64,000 nt of DNA from Verrucomicrobiia bacterium (GCA_030425485.1 JAUIAM010000004.1:162121-226120), one strand, 5' to 3'; positions 36,475 to 46,744 are shown, numbered from the stretch's first letter. Notes: generated by a model from the sequence alone, not told the origin. Numbers and translations: made by a program.

Positions 36475-37149
36475 ATGAAAGCAGCCATTATCGGACTCGT
36501 CATCGCACTGCTCGCGCTCGGTGCGGGACTCATCATCGTCATCAACAAGCGCAACGCCACAGCCGAAGAGCTGGCTCAATCAACCGCCAAGCAGGAGGCC
36601 GCCGCGCAAGCCGAGAAGGCAGCTCAGGAGAAAGCCGAGGCCCTCGCCCGCCAACTCGCCGAAGAGGAAGCCCGCGTCAAAGCTGCCGAGGAAGCCGCCC
36701 GCATGGCCGAGGCAAAATCCGCCCAGCAGGAAGCCGAGCGACAGGCACGCATTCAGGCCATGAACGCACAATTGGCCAAGGAGGAAGCCGCACGCGTTCA
36801 GGCCGAAAAACAAGCCGCACAAGTTGAGGCCCAAATGAAACAACTCGAAGCCGACCTTGCCGCTACCCGCAAGCAGCAGGAGGAGATCGCCCAGCGGCAG
36901 GCCGCACTTAGCGGTTCCACTGACAGCGGAAAACACGACGACATTTTAGCCGACATCGAACAGCGTGAGCAGGAGTTGGCCTCACTCAAGGCCGAAAACA
37001 CTAAGCTCAAGCAGGAGCGCGAAGTCATCATTGAGCGACAGGTCACGCTGGAAGAGCAGATCATGCACGAAGGCGGTAGCGTCGACATCCCGGGCTATCG
37101 CGTGTGGTCGCCCAACTACCGCCCCGCTACGAAAAAGCAAAAGCAATAG
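36475..37149 (+). CDS. Membrane-anchored coiled-coil protein
   Basis: The 224-residue protein begins with a membrane helix (AIIGLVIALLALGAGLIIVI). A continuous coiled coil rich in Ala, Glu, Gln and Lys follows from about residue 30 to 190, broken by a Ser/Gly hinge near ALSGSTDSG. A short conserved-looking tail reads VDIPGYRVWSPNYRP. A strong ribosome site, AAAAGGAGG, lies ten bases before the ATG. No family is assignable; a structural or envelope-spanning role would fit. The convergent permease gene ends seven bases away. Confidence 0.75.
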   Translation: MKAAIIGLVIALLALGAGLIIVINKRNATAEELAQSTAKQEAAAQAEKAAQEKAEALARQLAEEEARVKAAEEAARMAEAKSAQQEAERQARIQAMNAQLAKEEAARVQAEKQAAQVEAQMKQLEADLAATRKQQEEIAQRQAALSGSTDSGKHDDILADIEQREQELASLKAENTKLKQEREVIIERQVTLEEQIMHEGGSVDIPGYRVWSPNYRPATKKQKQ

Positions 37150-37155
37150 GCGAAC

Positions 37156-38337
37156 CTAGCCCTCCTCAGGCCCTTCCGGGAAACCCTCCGGGTGCCGGGC
37201 CCGATGCCAGAGCAACCCCAAGCCGATCAAGAGCAGCCCCGCCGTCCACGCCTTCCAATCCACCCAGAAGGCCAGAAACAAACAACTGGCCAAGCCCACG
37301 TAACCCAGCCCGTGCGAATACATCGCCTGCTTGGCGTTGAGCTGTAGCGCAGCCATGTTGCAGATAGCGTAGTAGATCAGCACCGTGAACGCGCTAAAGG
37401 ACCAGGCAAGCTTGATGTCGCCCAACAAAATCAACAACCCTACCAGCACGCTCACACCGACCACGGCCCAACGCGGCTGATTTTTAGCCGACACGCGCCC
37501 AAATACCTCCGGCATGTCGTTACGCCGCCCCATAGCGAAAAGGATACGTGACAGGCCCTGGATGAGATTGAGCAGCACGCCCACGAGCGCCGTCACCATC
37601 CCGATCTGCCACACCTGTGGCGGCACCGTCTGCTTCAGCTCTGCCCAGGCCACCCCGGCATAAAGCAGCCCCGACACCAGCAGCGTAATGAACATCGCAA
37701 TCGGGATATTGCGGCGTGGATGGCTGATCTCCTCGCCCATCGTGGCGATACGGCCATAGCCAGTAAAGCCCACGAAGATGAGCGCACACACTTCGAAGAA
37801 GTCCGCCCCCGTGCTCGGGACTTTGACCAGCGGCGTCTCAAGGTTAACCGATTCAGAAATATACGTCAGCAAAGCTCCCAGCGTAATCGTCACGATCACC
37901 GTGTTAACCAGATGCGTACGCCTCACCCCACCCAGGATAACCAGCATCATCACGACAATGATGCCGAGCGCCGCCGCGACCGGCACGAAGCCATCGCCAC
38001 ACATCCGCCCGAGCGCCAGCGCTGCCGCGGCCGCGGATGCGCTCTTGGCCAGAAGGAACATCCAGCCCGCAATAAAGCCATAGGCCGGACTCAGTAATCG
38101 GTAGCCGTACTCGTAGGTGCCACCCGACACGGGGAAATTAGCCGCCAGTTGCGCGCTGTTGAGACCGTTGCAGCTCGCCACGATACCGCCCACCAGAATA
38201 GCAACCAGCACGAGCGGGCCCACCATCTCCACGCAGTCCCCCACAATGACAAAGACACCCGTGCCCAAAATCGAGCCGAGCCCAATCAGCACGGCCCCGA
38301 AGATTCCCAGTTCACGTTTGAGTTTTTGCTTAGCCAC
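37156..38337 (-). CDS. APC-superfamily amino-acid permease
   Basis: The 393-residue protein has about twelve hydrophobic helices, starting with GIFGAVLIGLGSILGTGVFV, which contains the unwound G-S/T-x-x-G-T-G motif of helix 1. Helix 2 has SCNGLNSAQLAANFPVSGGTYEYG, and a later segment is FVGFTGYGRIATMGEEISHPRRNIP. These are typical of APC transporters that exchange or symport amino acids or polyamines. It is shorter than the usual 430-480 residues, with a clipped C-terminus. The polyamine gene cluster ends a kilobase away, but the substrate is unknown. Confidence 0.88.
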   Translation of the reverse strand: MAKQKLKRELGIFGAVLIGLGSILGTGVFVIVGDCVEMVGPLVLVAILVGGIVASCNGLNSAQLAANFPVSGGTYEYGYRLLSPAYGFIAGWMFLLAKSASAAAAALALGRMCGDGFVPVAAALGIIVVMMLVILGGVRRTHLVNTVIVTITLGALLTYISESVNLETPLVKVPSTGADFFEVCALIFVGFTGYGRIATMGEEISHPRRNIPIAMFITLLVSGLLYAGVAWAELKQTVPPQVWQIGMVTALVGVLLNLIQGLSRILFAMGRRNDMPEVFGRVSAKNQPRWAVVGVSVLVGLLILLGDIKLAWSFSAFTVLIYYAICNMAALQLNAKQAMYSHGLGYVGLASCLFLAFWVDWKAWTAGLLLIGLGLLWHRARHPEGFPEGPEEG

Positions 38338-38411
38338 AGGATTAAAATGTCGGATAAACGAGCGGAGTTGCCACAGTGGAATCGGTCCAACTACCTACTG
38401 CAACTCGACCC

Positions 38412-39644
38412 ATGATAAAACATCTTAAGCTATTTATTCTTAGTGCAATATTTATACAAGGCACAACGCATGCGCTCTCGACCGAAGACAATCTGTACCA
38501 TGCTAGTCCTCCAACTGCGGGCATCAAGCAAGAGCTTGAAAATGAGGGCTTTACCCCAAAACTTGAGGTCAACGCCGAAGTATGGGCGAACACCTCTGGC
38601 GGCGCGAACACCGGCAGCGTGGGCTTGTTCCAGTCCCAGTTTGGCTTTGAGCTCGACCTGAAAAAAACCTCTGGGCTGGACGGCTGGACCTATGTCATGG
38701 ACTGGCATGCCTACTACGGAAACAGCCCCAGCATCACCCTGATCGGGATGGATGAGGCCTCGGCCCTCTCCGGCATGGAAGCAACCTCAAACGTCGTGCG
38801 CTTTAGCAACCTTTACCTGAAAAAAGAGTTCGACGATGGACGCTACCAGCTGCGTATTGGCCAGCTCGCTGCAGACGCCACCTTTATGCTGTCTCAGTAC
38901 GGCGCGGTCTTTATCAACTCCAGCTTTGGCCCGCTCCCGGCAGAGCTTCTGGCCATGAACGCTCCCAACTACCCCCTCTGGGCTCCCGGTGTGTACGGCT
39001 ATGCCGAGCCGCACGAGGATATCTTCATGCAGCTCGGTGTGTACACGGCTAACGCGGGCCAGGACGTAAGCTCCAACTGGGGTTTCGGCTGGTCGATCTC
39101 AGCCAACGACGGCGCGGGTATCTTCTATGAGATCGGCACTGAGCAGAGCCTGTGGGGCCTCCCGGGGACGTATGTACTCGGAGTTTTTGCCACCACAGGC
39201 GATGTCACTCTCTACTCCAGCGGTGCTCAGGACTGGGGGCTGGCCTACCCTTACCTCATGCTCAATCAGGCCCTCATCACCGATGCCGACGGCAACACCG
39301 TACTGGGCGGCTTCTTTCGCCTGGCGACAAATTTCCAGGCTGACCGCAGCGTGATTGATCTGGAAATCGACACCGGCCTGGCCTGGTTTGCCCCCATTCC
39401 AAGCCGCCCCAACGATGTGCTCGGCCTTGGCTTTGCCTACAACAGCTACGAATCGGACTACCTCGCCTGGCAACGGGCCAACGGCAATCTGGTCGGCCAG
39501 CAGCAGAGCATTCTCGAAGTCACCTACCAAGTCGCCATCACGGAGTGGTGCTACGTGCAGCCAGACTTCCAGCTCATTCTGGACCCGCATTATTCCCGGC
39601 GCGACGCCTGGGTCGTCGGCATGCGCGGCTACGTCAGCTTTTAA
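38412..39644 (+). CDS. Carbohydrate-selective porin (OprB-like)
   Basis: OprB-type porins admit sugars across the outer membrane. The 410-residue protein has a signal peptide (LKLFILSAIFIQGTTHA) and then a beta-barrel pattern of alternating hydrophobic residues and aromatic girdles: FELDLKKTSGLDGWTYVMDWHAYYG, LYLKKEFDDGRYQLRIGQL and YPYLMLNQALITDADG. It ends in YVQPDFQLILDPHYSRRDAWV and a C-terminal Phe, a common barrel-assembly signal. The ATG at 38412 begins the signal peptide. It is divergent from the permease. Confidence 0.85.
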   Translation: MIKHLKLFILSAIFIQGTTHALSTEDNLYHASPPTAGIKQELENEGFTPKLEVNAEVWANTSGGANTGSVGLFQSQFGFELDLKKTSGLDGWTYVMDWHAYYGNSPSITLIGMDEASALSGMEATSNVVRFSNLYLKKEFDDGRYQLRIGQLAADATFMLSQYGAVFINSSFGPLPAELLAMNAPNYPLWAPGVYGYAEPHEDIFMQLGVYTANAGQDVSSNWGFGWSISANDGAGIFYEIGTEQSLWGLPGTYVLGVFATTGDVTLYSSGAQDWGLAYPYLMLNQALITDADGNTVLGGFFRLATNFQADRSVIDLEIDTGLAWFAPIPSRPNDVLGLGFAYNSYESDYLAWQRANGNLVGQQQSILEVTYQVAITEWCYVQPDFQLILDPHYSRRDAWVVGMRGYVSF

Positions 39645-39713
39645 CTTCCTCCACAGCAATCTCGCGAAAGCGCTTGCTTTCGTTCCGCCACGCTCAAACA
39701 TTCCCCTGCTGAC

Positions 39714-40721
39714 GTGATTGACTACGACTCGCTCTCTTATCTTCTACTCGGACTCCTCCTGCTCATCGGACTAGTCGGCCTCTGCCTCGGTGGTGATTGG
39801 CTCGCAAATGGCGCCGCCAGCCTCGCCCTGATCTGGAAGATCAACCCCGTCGTCGTCGGCCTGACCATCGTCTCCATCGCCACCTCGATGCCGGAGTTGA
39901 TTACCGCGCTCATGGCCGCATCCAGCGGCAGCAGCGGCCTCGCCGTGGGGAACATCATCGGCAGCAACCTCGGTAACATCGGACTCATACTCGGGCTCAC
40001 CGCCCTCTTGACGCCCATCACGGTGCAGTGGCGGTTAATCCGGCAGGAGGTTCCCATTCTTTTCATAGCCACGCTGATCTTCACCTTCTTGTGCCTGCAA
40101 GGCTATATGCTCGACGGTCGTCTGGGTAAATTGGGCGGAGGCATTCTCCTGATCGGAGCCATTGCCTACCTGGTCTTTCTCACGCTTCAAGCCAAACGTA
40201 CGCAAGGCGGGCTGCAGGAGGAAATCACTGACGAGCTGGGCGAGACTACCCAATCCCAGTGGAAGTGCTACGGGCTCATTCTCGCTGGCGGCGTCGGGCT
40301 ATGGCTCGGGGCCGAGCTTCTGGTCAACAGCAGCGTGGTCATTGCCAGCCGCCTCAATATTAGCGACGAACTCATCGGCCTGACGATTGTCGCCATCGGC
40401 ACAAGCCTGCCAGAACTGGCCGCCTCTATCGCCGCCGCCCGCCGCAAGCACAGCGACATCATTGCGGGCAACATCGTGGGCTCCAATATTTTCAATATGC
40501 TCCTCGTGGGCGGTGGCACCGCAGTTGCCTTCCCGCTGGAGCTCGACCCGCGCCTGTTCATTGTCGAGTTCCCCGCCATGCTCCTGCTCACTGTGCTGCT
40601 GTGGATAGCCTTTTTCTCGGAGCGCAAAGTCACGCGCATCGAGGGCGTTCTCTTTCTCCTCCTCTACGGCCTTATCATGACCCTGTCGGCACTTTCCCAA
40701 CAGGGGATATTGACGCTCTAG
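39714..40721 (+). CDS. Calcium/sodium antiporter family protein (CaCA, YrbG-like)
   Basis: The 335-residue protein is built of two inverted halves, each with the alpha-repeat signature: GLTIVSIATSMPELITALMAA with GNIIGSNLGNIGLILG, and GLTIVAIGTSLPELAASIAAA with GNIVGSNIFNMLLVGG. The acidic residue in each (E of MPE and LPE) coordinates the exchanged cation. The start is a GTG at 39714. It lies 69 bases after the porin and 25 bases before the phosphatase, a possible operon. Confidence 0.92.
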   Translation: MIDYDSLSYLLLGLLLLIGLVGLCLGGDWLANGAASLALIWKINPVVVGLTIVSIATSMPELITALMAASSGSSGLAVGNIIGSNLGNIGLILGLTALLTPITVQWRLIRQEVPILFIATLIFTFLCLQGYMLDGRLGKLGGGILLIGAIAYLVFLTLQAKRTQGGLQEEITDELGETTQSQWKCYGLILAGGVGLWLGAELLVNSSVVIASRLNISDELIGLTIVAIGTSLPELAASIAAARRKHSDIIAGNIVGSNIFNMLLVGGGTAVAFPLELDPRLFIVEFPAMLLLTVLLWIAFFSERKVTRIEGVLFLLLYGLIMTLSALSQQGILTL

Positions 40722-40746
40722 CCCATTAAGCTGATAATACCCGGCG

Positions 40747-41328
40747 ATGGCAGAGGACACCGCAAAGCAAGTGCTGGTTTTCAGGCACGGTCAAACCGAA
40801 TGGAGCCTGAACGGCAAGCACACTTCCACGACTGATCTCCCCCTGACCGATGAAGGCCGCCGCGGAGCTGTTGCCCTTCGACCACTCGTTGCACAGTGGG
40901 ATTTTTCCCTCGTCCTGAGTAGCCCCCTCCAGCGCGCAAGGCAGACATGCGAGCTGTCAGGTCTCGGCGATGCGATGGAGCTTTGCGACGATCTTATCGA
41001 GTGGAGATACGGCCAATACGAGGGCAAAACCACACCCGAAATCCGCCAACAGGTGCCCGACTGGACCATCTTCACGCACCCTGTTCCCGGTGGTGAGACC
41101 GCCGCCGCCGTTGCGGCCCGCTGCGACAGAGTGATCGACCGCATCCTGCAAGCGCCGGGCAACGTCGCTCTCTTTGCCCATGGCCACTTACTGCGCGTGT
41201 TCGTCTCACGCTGGCTCCAGCTCCCGCCGGAGAACGGGCGACACTTTGTCCTCGGCACCAGCACGCTCAACCGCCTTGGCTACGAGCATGAGACGCGCGC
41301 TGTCCTCACCTGGAACGCACCGATCTAG
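40747..41328 (+). CDS. Histidine phosphatase family protein (phosphoglycerate mutase-like)
   Basis: The 193-residue protein has the phosphohistidine motif VFRHGQTEWSLNGKHTS and SSPLQRARQTCEL. It also has the acid-base Glu in EWRYGQYEGKT and the second histidine in ALFAHGHLLRVFVSRW. This is a two-histidine phosphatase. EWSLNGKHTSTTDLPLTDEG resembles sugar- or nucleotide-phosphate phosphatases rather than true glycolytic mutases. The substrate is unknown. Confidence 0.88.
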   Translation: MAEDTAKQVLVFRHGQTEWSLNGKHTSTTDLPLTDEGRRGAVALRPLVAQWDFSLVLSSPLQRARQTCELSGLGDAMELCDDLIEWRYGQYEGKTTPEIRQQVPDWTIFTHPVPGGETAAAVAARCDRVIDRILQAPGNVALFAHGHLLRVFVSRWLQLPPENGRHFVLGTSTLNRLGYEHETRAVLTWNAPI

Positions 41329-41329
41329 T

Positions 41330-41352
41330 TTGTATCCAAAACCTGGATACAA
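41330..41352. terminator. Hairpin between convergent genes
   Basis: TTGTATCC and GGATACAA form a perfect eight-base stem with a seven-base loop, directly after the phosphatase stop and before the argF stop. There is no T-run on either side, so it may slow or protect transcript ends rather than terminate strongly. Confidence 0.45.
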
Positions 41353-41360
41353 GCAACGAC

Positions 41361-42293
41361 CTACTCGCCCGCCAGTGCGGCCAGGATAGACTTCTGCACG
41401 TGCAGGCGATTTTCCGCCTCGTCGAAAATGATCGAAGCCGGACTATCCAATACTTCTTGGGTAACTTCCATGCCAGGGTGCGCAGGCAGGCAGTGCATGA
41501 AGCACGCATCGCTTTTGGCCTGCGCCATCAGCTCAGACGTCACCGCATACGGGCGCATAATTTCCTCGCGCTTAGCCGCTTCTTCCTCATCACCCATGCT
41601 CACCCAGACATCCGTGTAGAGGACATCAGCGTCTTTAACAGCTGCATTCGCATCCGTGGTAAAAACGTAGTTCTTGGGCAGGCCGGCCTCATCCAGCAGC
41701 CTGTCCACCTCGGGTCCGGGCTCGAAGCCCGCGGGTCCGCCGAGGGAGAGCTCCATCCCAAAGTGCGCGGCTGAGAGTATCCACGAATTCGCCATGTTCG
41801 ATGCTGTGTCACCGAGGAAGGCCACCTTGCGCCCTTTGAGTCGGTTCACCATCGGACCCTGGTCATCCCAGCGCTCCATCAGGGTAAACAAATCTGCATA
41901 GAGCTGGCAGGGGTGCAGAAAATCCGTCAGCGCATTCACCACTGGGATACTGCCAGCCTGTGCGAATTCCTCCACGATCGCATGGTCGTAGCAGCGAATG
42001 ATGATGCCCGACAAGTACCGCGAGAGGACGCGTGCCGTATCGGCCACGCTCTCACCACGTCCGAGTTGGGTGTTTTGCGAGCTCAGAATAATCGCGTGCG
42101 CGCCGAGCTCGTACAGCCCGGCCTCAAACGAGACACGTGTGCGGGTACTGTTTTTATAAAACAGCATGCCCCAGGACTGGCGCTCCAGCGCAGCAGGCGT
42201 CTTGCGGCCAAGCTGCTTCATGGCCGCTGCGTTCTTGAAAATGTCTTCGGCCTCTTCGACCGAAAAATCCGTAACTTTGAGGAAGTGCTTCAT
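41361..42293 (-). CDS. argF: Ornithine carbamoyltransferase
   Basis: ArgF joins ornithine and carbamoyl phosphate to form citrulline. The 310-residue protein has the carbamoyl-phosphate site STRTR in FYKNSTRTRVSFE, the HPCQ motif in FLHPCQLYADLFTL, and the ornithine-specific HCLPAH in CFMHCLPAHPG with SMGDE upstream. It is the last gene of the arginine operon, and its ATG overlaps the argD stop by four bases. Confidence 0.96.
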   Translation of the reverse strand: MKHFLKVTDFSVEEAEDIFKNAAAMKQLGRKTPAALERQSWGMLFYKNSTRTRVSFEAGLYELGAHAIILSSQNTQLGRGESVADTARVLSRYLSGIIIRCYDHAIVEEFAQAGSIPVVNALTDFLHPCQLYADLFTLMERWDDQGPMVNRLKGRKVAFLGDTASNMANSWILSAAHFGMELSLGGPAGFEPGPEVDRLLDEAGLPKNYVFTTDANAAVKDADVLYTDVWVSMGDEEEAAKREEIMRPYAVTSELMAQAKSDACFMHCLPAHPGMEVTQEVLDSPASIIFDEAENRLHVQKSILAALAGE

Positions 42294-43519
42294 GCGCAAC
42301 CCGCTTCTTGATTGTATTCAGACAGTGCTACCTCGAGCATATCAGCCGCTTCGTCAAGCTGCTCGGCAGTAGCAATGAGTGGAGGTAAGAGCCGGATCAC
42401 TTGCCCGGCAGTTGGAATGACAAGTAGGCCGCGCTGCCGCAACCGATTGATGATGGGGAGATGGTCAACCCGCAAAGCAATGCCGACCATGTAGCCCTGG
42501 CCGCGAACTTCTGCCACCAGGTTGGGAAATGTCTGCTTCAGCCCCTGCAACCGCTTCAGCCAAGACTGGGATTGCGTGGCGACTTTTTGCAAAAGCGTAT
42601 CCTCCTCGATGACATCGAGCACGGCGTTTGCCGCCGCGCAAACGAGCGGATTTCCGCCAAAGGTTGTCCCGTGTGAACCGGGGTGAAAAAGCCCCGCATG
42701 CTCATCACGCAGCCAGACGGCTCCAATCGGCACACCGCCGCCGAGTCCCTTGGCCATGCCGATCGCGTCCGGATTTATCCCGCTTTGCTTGTAGGCAAAG
42801 AACGCGCCCGTCCGGCCAATGCCGCACTGCACCTCATCGATCAGCAGCAAGAGCTCGTGCTCGTCACACAGCTTCCGCAGCCCCTGAAGGAACTCCGGCG
42901 TGGCCGCGTGAATACCACCCTCACCCTGAATCGTCTCCACCATAATGGCGGCGACCGAATCGTCTACCAGCGCGGCGAAGCTCTCCACGTCGTTAAACTT
43001 ACCGTACGCAAAGCCCTCCAGCATGGGCCTAAAACCACCCTGAATTTTCTCCTGCGGTGTCGCCGCCATAGAGCCAAAGGTCCGCCCGTGAAAAGCTTTC
43101 TCCGCGGTCAGCATCTTGTAGCACTTACCCTCGGCGCCCGACTTACGCTTACCATGCAGCCGCGCCAGTTTAATAAGCGCCTCGTTGGCCTCGGTCCCGC
43201 TGTTACACAGAAACACCTTACCTTTACCAGCATAGCCACAGAGCCGCTTGGCCAGCTTAGCCTGACCGCTGTGCTGGTAAAGATTACTGCAATGGACGAG
43301 CTTGCCCGCCTGCTGCTGCACCTGCGCCACCCAGTGCGGATGACTATGCCCGATCGACGTAACCGCGATCCCGGAACCGAAATCCATCAGGCGTCGCCCC
43401 TCAGCATCCCACACGTAGATGCCCTCGCCACGCACAAGCTGGCACGACTGCGGGCCGTAATTACCGAGCACATGCGATGCATAGCTGTCGGCTACGGTGT
43501 CCTGAGTAGGTGTATTCAT
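42290..43519 (-). CDS. argD: Acetylornithine aminotransferase
   Basis: ArgD transaminates N-acetylglutamate-5-semialdehyde to N2-acetylornithine with PLP. The 409-residue class III aminotransferase shows LMDFGSGIAVTSIGHSHP, NSGTEANEALIKLAR and FHGRTFGSMAATPQEK. It also has LLLIDEVQCGIGRTG, whose Asp contacts the PLP ring nitrogen, and the PLP-lysine region GMAKGLGGGVPIGA. In many bacteria it also serves in lysine synthesis. It overlaps argF by four bases and is 12 bases after argB. Confidence 0.95.
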   Translation of the reverse strand: MNTPTQDTVADSYASHVLGNYGPQSCQLVRGEGIYVWDAEGRRLMDFGSGIAVTSIGHSHPHWVAQVQQQAGKLVHCSNLYQHSGQAKLAKRLCGYAGKGKVFLCNSGTEANEALIKLARLHGKRKSGAEGKCYKMLTAEKAFHGRTFGSMAATPQEKIQGGFRPMLEGFAYGKFNDVESFAALVDDSVAAIMVETIQGEGGIHAATPEFLQGLRKLCDEHELLLLIDEVQCGIGRTGAFFAYKQSGINPDAIGMAKGLGGGVPIGAVWLRDEHAGLFHPGSHGTTFGGNPLVCAAANAVLDVIEEDTLLQKVATQSQSWLKRLQGLKQTFPNLVAEVRGQGYMVGIALRVDHLPIINRLRQRGLLVIPTAGQVIRLLPPLIATAEQLDEAADMLEVALSEYNQEAGCA

Positions 43520-43531
43520 TTTTTCGATACG

Positions 43532-44422
43532 TTACTGATTTACAATTTCAGTGCCAATACCCTTATCGGTAAAGATCTCCAGCAAGATGCTATGTGGTGC
43601 GCGTCCATCGACAAAGTGTACCCGGTGGACGCCATTGTGCAGCGCACCGACGGCGCTATTGACCTTGGGTAGCATGCCCTTGGAGATAGTGCCATCGCGC
43701 GTAAGTCCCTCGACCTCATCGATGTGAAGCGACGAGATAAGCGTGGACGGATCACTGGGGTCCCGGAGCAGCCCGGGGACGTCGGAAAGATAAACCAAAC
43801 GCCGCGCGCGTAAAGCAGAGGCCACCGCAGCCGCCGCCACATCGGCATTGGTGTTGTGAGCCTGGCCATGCTCATCCAGCGCGATGGGGGAAATGATCGG
43901 GGTGTAGCCGTCGGCGATGGCTTTCTTTACCAGCTTGGACTTCACAAACTTGATCTGGCCCACGAAGCCGAGGTCGATCTCATTGCCATCGGCATCCTGC
44001 GAAAGCATCTTGTCGCACACGAGCACGTTGTTGCCCTGCATGCCGAGCGGCTTGCCGCCACGCGCCTGGACAAGCTCGCAGATGTCGAGGTTGACCTCCC
44101 CGTTGAGCGTCTTTTCCACGATGCGGATGGCGTCCTCATCGGTTACCCGGAGGCCGTTTTTGAAAACCGGCTCCAACCCGGCAGACTCCATCCCCCGCGA
44201 GATCGCCTTGCCCCCGCCGTGCACCACGACGACGTTGATCCCCACAGCAGCCAGAAAAACAATATCAGTCGCCACCCGGATACGTACCGCCGGGTCGGGG
44301 TCGTCCATAAAGCTGCCCCCGTACTTGATAACAAAGGTCGCACCGCGAAAGCGCAGGATGTACGGCAAGGCTTCCAGCAGCACCTGGGCCTTGGTCGTGA
44401 TGTCAATATGGTCAGTAGTCAT
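43532..44422 (-). CDS. argB: Acetylglutamate kinase
   Basis: ArgB phosphorylates N-acetylglutamate. The 296-residue protein has the nucleotide/phosphate loop [26 protein letters not shown] and the N-acetylglutamate site [18 protein letters not shown]. It ends [23 protein letters not shown]. The N-terminal helix typical of arginine-inhibited hexameric enzymes is present (the region before [10 protein letters not shown]), so feedback inhibition by arginine is plausible. Confidence 0.96.
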   Translation of the reverse strand: MTTDHIDITTKAQVLLEALPYILRFRGATFVIKYGGSFMDDPDPAVRIRVATDIVFLAAVGINVVVVHGGGKAISRGMESAGLEPVFKNGLRVTDEDAIRIVEKTLNGEVNLDICELVQARGGKPLGMQGNNVLVCDKMLSQDADGNEIDLGFVGQIKFVKSKLVKKAIADGYTPIISPIALDEHGQAHNTNADVAAAAVASALRARRLVYLSDVPGLLRDPSDPSTLISSLHIDEVEGLTRDGTISKGMLPKVNSAVGALHNGVHRVHFVDGRAPHSILLEIFTDKGIGTEIVNQ

Positions 44423-44426
44423 CGTG

Positions 44427-45656
44427 CTATTCGCTTTTGTTAAAGTCTACATAGCCCTCGGAGAGGTCGGCACTGTGCAGCATGAATGCGCCCGAACCGA
44501 GGTTAAGGTTCAAAGTGATGGAGAAGCGTTTCTTGGCCACGGCCAGTTTCCACTGCGGCAAGTTATCATGCAGTGGTGTGCCCGCGCTGATGACCGGGAT
44601 GTCATCGTAGTGCATGTCGAGCTTCGCCTCGACCAGCCCCACACGCGCGTATCCGGCCGCATCGAGCACTCGGCCCCAGTTGGGGTCGTTACCATACCAG
44701 GAGGTTTTCACCAAGAGCGAGTTGCCCACGGCACGCGCGACTCGCTGGGCAGCGGCATCATCGGGGGCGCCCTCGACCTTGATGGTGACAAACTTGGTCA
44801 CCCGCTCACCGTCGCCCACGATCTTCTCGGCCAGCTTTTGACAAACTGCCTTCAACGCTGAACGAAAGGCCTGCCCCGCCCCTGTTGCGGCATCCTCTAC
44901 GTTTACGCCACTTTCGCCGTTAGCCAGCACCAGCACGGTGTCGTTCGTGCTCATGTCGCCATCGACCGTGATGGCGTTAAAGCTCTCGGCATTGGCATCG
45001 GAAAGCGCAGCCTGTAGTGATTTTTTCGATACAAGCGCATCCGTCGCAACAAAGGCGAGCATGGTCGCCATGTTGGGCTCGATCATACCTGCGCCCTTGC
45101 CGATGCCGGACACAGTGACCGCCTTACCGTCAACTTCGAAGGTCGCCGTCACCGCCTTGGGGCGCGTATCCGAAGTCAGGATGGCCCACGCGGCGTTGAG
45201 CGACTGCTCCTTCGTCGCAGCCAGAGCCTTGACCGCTCCATTGATGCCGTTGGAAATCTTGTCCATGGGCAGCGCCCGACCAATCCGCCCGGTAGAGCAG
45301 ACAAAAACCTGAGCGGCCTCCACCCCCAGGAGCTGTGCAGCCTGAGCGGCCATCGCCTCGGTATCGCACATGCCCTGCTCGCCCGTGCAGGCGTTGGCGT
45401 TACCACTATTCGCCACGATGGCGTGGAAGTTCTCGCCTCCGTCCAGGATGCGCTGATCGAAGCGGACCGGAGCGGCCTTGACGTCATTTGTGGTGAAGAC
45501 ACCCGCAGCCACTGCCGGCTTTTCGGAGAAAATCAGGGCAAGGTCCAGCCGAGGGTTGCCTGTGCAACGCACATCGCAGTGCACCCCCGAAGCCCGAAAA
45601 CCGGGCACTTCGCCAATACCGGGACCGTCGTCTGCTACCTTGATAGAGAGGCTCAT
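44427..45656 (-). CDS. argJ: Glutamate N-acetyltransferase / ornithine acetyltransferase
   Basis: ArgJ transfers the acetyl group from acetylornithine to glutamate, so the pathway is cyclic; many members can also use acetyl-CoA. The self-cleavage site is visible as [10 protein letters not shown], whose Thr becomes the N-terminal nucleophile of the beta chain. The protein also has [12 protein letters not shown] near the start, [11 protein letters not shown], and a Thr-Gly in CSTGRIG. It is four bases upstream of argB and three bases after argC. Confidence 0.95.
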   Translation of the reverse strand: MSLSIKVADDGPGIGEVPGFRASGVHCDVRCTGNPRLDLALIFSEKPAVAAGVFTTNDVKAAPVRFDQRILDGGENFHAIVANSGNANACTGEQGMCDTEAMAAQAAQLLGVEAAQVFVCSTGRIGRALPMDKISNGINGAVKALAATKEQSLNAAWAILTSDTRPKAVTATFEVDGKAVTVSGIGKGAGMIEPNMATMLAFVATDALVSKKSLQAALSDANAESFNAITVDGDMSTNDTVLVLANGESGVNVEDAATGAGQAFRSALKAVCQKLAEKIVGDGERVTKFVTIKVEGAPDDAAAQRVARAVGNSLLVKTSWYGNDPNWGRVLDAAGYARVGLVEAKLDMHYDDIPVISAGTPLHDNLPQWKLAVAKKRFSITLNLNLGSGAFMLHSADLSEGYVDFNKSE

Positions 45657-45659
45657 CGC

Positions 45660-46691
45660 TTACAGGAGTCCGTCTGTTTCGTTGAAGCCCAGCCAGAGAT
45701 TCATGATCTGCACGGCTTGACCGCTCGCACCCTTGACGAGGTTGTCCTCGGCACTGGTGATGATAAAGTTCCCCGTCCGTTCATCGTAGACCGCGGACAT
45801 GTCGAGCCGATTCGTGCCGCTGACGTGCGCCGTATCCGGCGTGGTACCACTGGGCAAAATCCCAATGAAGGGCCGCTCAGCAAAGGCCGCATTCCAGGCC
45901 GCATAGAGCGCAGCAAGGTCGGGCTTGGCCGCCGGAACCGTGATGGTCGAAGCAATTCCCCGCTGCATCGGCGCAAGGTGTGGGTTAAACTGGATGACAA
46001 CATCGCTGCCCGCGGCGGTACTGAGCTGCTCTTCGATCTCGGAAAGGTGCCGGTGCTTAGGCAGGCCGTATGCCTTGGCGCTCTCGTTGCGCTCACAATA
46101 AAGGTAGGCCTCAGCCAGTTTCTTGCCCGCTCCGCTAACGCCGCTCATCGCGTTGGCCACAATACCCTTAGTCGAAACGATGCCTGCCCGCAACAGAGGC
46201 ACCAGCGGCGCGATAACACTCGTCGGGTAGCAGCCGGGGCTGGCAATGAGCGGGGCCGACTCCCAGCCCGCAGGCGTGATTTCCGGTATAACATAGGCGG
46301 CCTGGTCCAGCATGTCTGGCGCTGGGTGAGCCTTGCCATAAAACTCTTCGTAACGCACCGGGCAGCCGAGCCGGAAGTCCGCGCTCAGGTCAATGACCTT
46401 GTGCCCGGCCTTGACCAGCGGCAGAGCAAACTCAGCTGCGACTCCGTGCGGGAGGGCCAGAAAGAACACATCAATATCCGACCGGGCGGCCAAAGCCTCC
46501 GGATCGGAGTCGCTGAAAGTCAGCTCTGCCGGGACGAGACCCCGGAACTTTGGCATGACCTCGACGAGGGGTTTCCCCACCAGCGAACGCGATGAGACGA
46601 GAGCGAGCTCTACCTGCGGATGCCGGGAAAGCAGCCGTACAAGTTCCTCCCCGGAGTAACCCGAGGCACCGACAATCGCGGTTTTCATCAT
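45660..46691 (-). CDS. argC: N-acetyl-gamma-glutamyl-phosphate reductase
   Basis: ArgC reduces N-acetylglutamyl phosphate with NADPH. The 343-residue protein starts MMKTAIVGASGYSGEELVRLL with the nucleotide-binding G-x-x-G-x-x-G. It also has the catalytic Cys in IASPGCYPTSVI and the His region KHRHLSEIEEQL. It is the first gene of argC-J-B-D-F. I see no obvious ARG box in the 112 bases between it and rpsI. Three in-frame starts lie close together; I used the first ATG. Confidence 0.95.
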   Translation of the reverse strand: MMKTAIVGASGYSGEELVRLLSRHPQVELALVSSRSLVGKPLVEVMPKFRGLVPAELTFSDSDPEALAARSDIDVFFLALPHGVAAEFALPLVKAGHKVIDLSADFRLGCPVRYEEFYGKAHPAPDMLDQAAYVIPEITPAGWESAPLIASPGCYPTSVIAPLVPLLRAGIVSTKGIVANAMSGVSGAGKKLAEAYLYCERNESAKAYGLPKHRHLSEIEEQLSTAAGSDVVIQFNPHLAPMQRGIASTITVPAAKPDLAALYAAWNAAFAERPFIGILPSGTTPDTAHVSGTNRLDMSAVYDERTGNFIITSAEDNLVKGASGQAVQIMNLWLGFNETDGLL

Positions 46692-46744
46692 GGTGGTCAA
46701 AGCGTTAGGCGTGAAACAATTAGGTCAAATTTTTAGGTATAGAA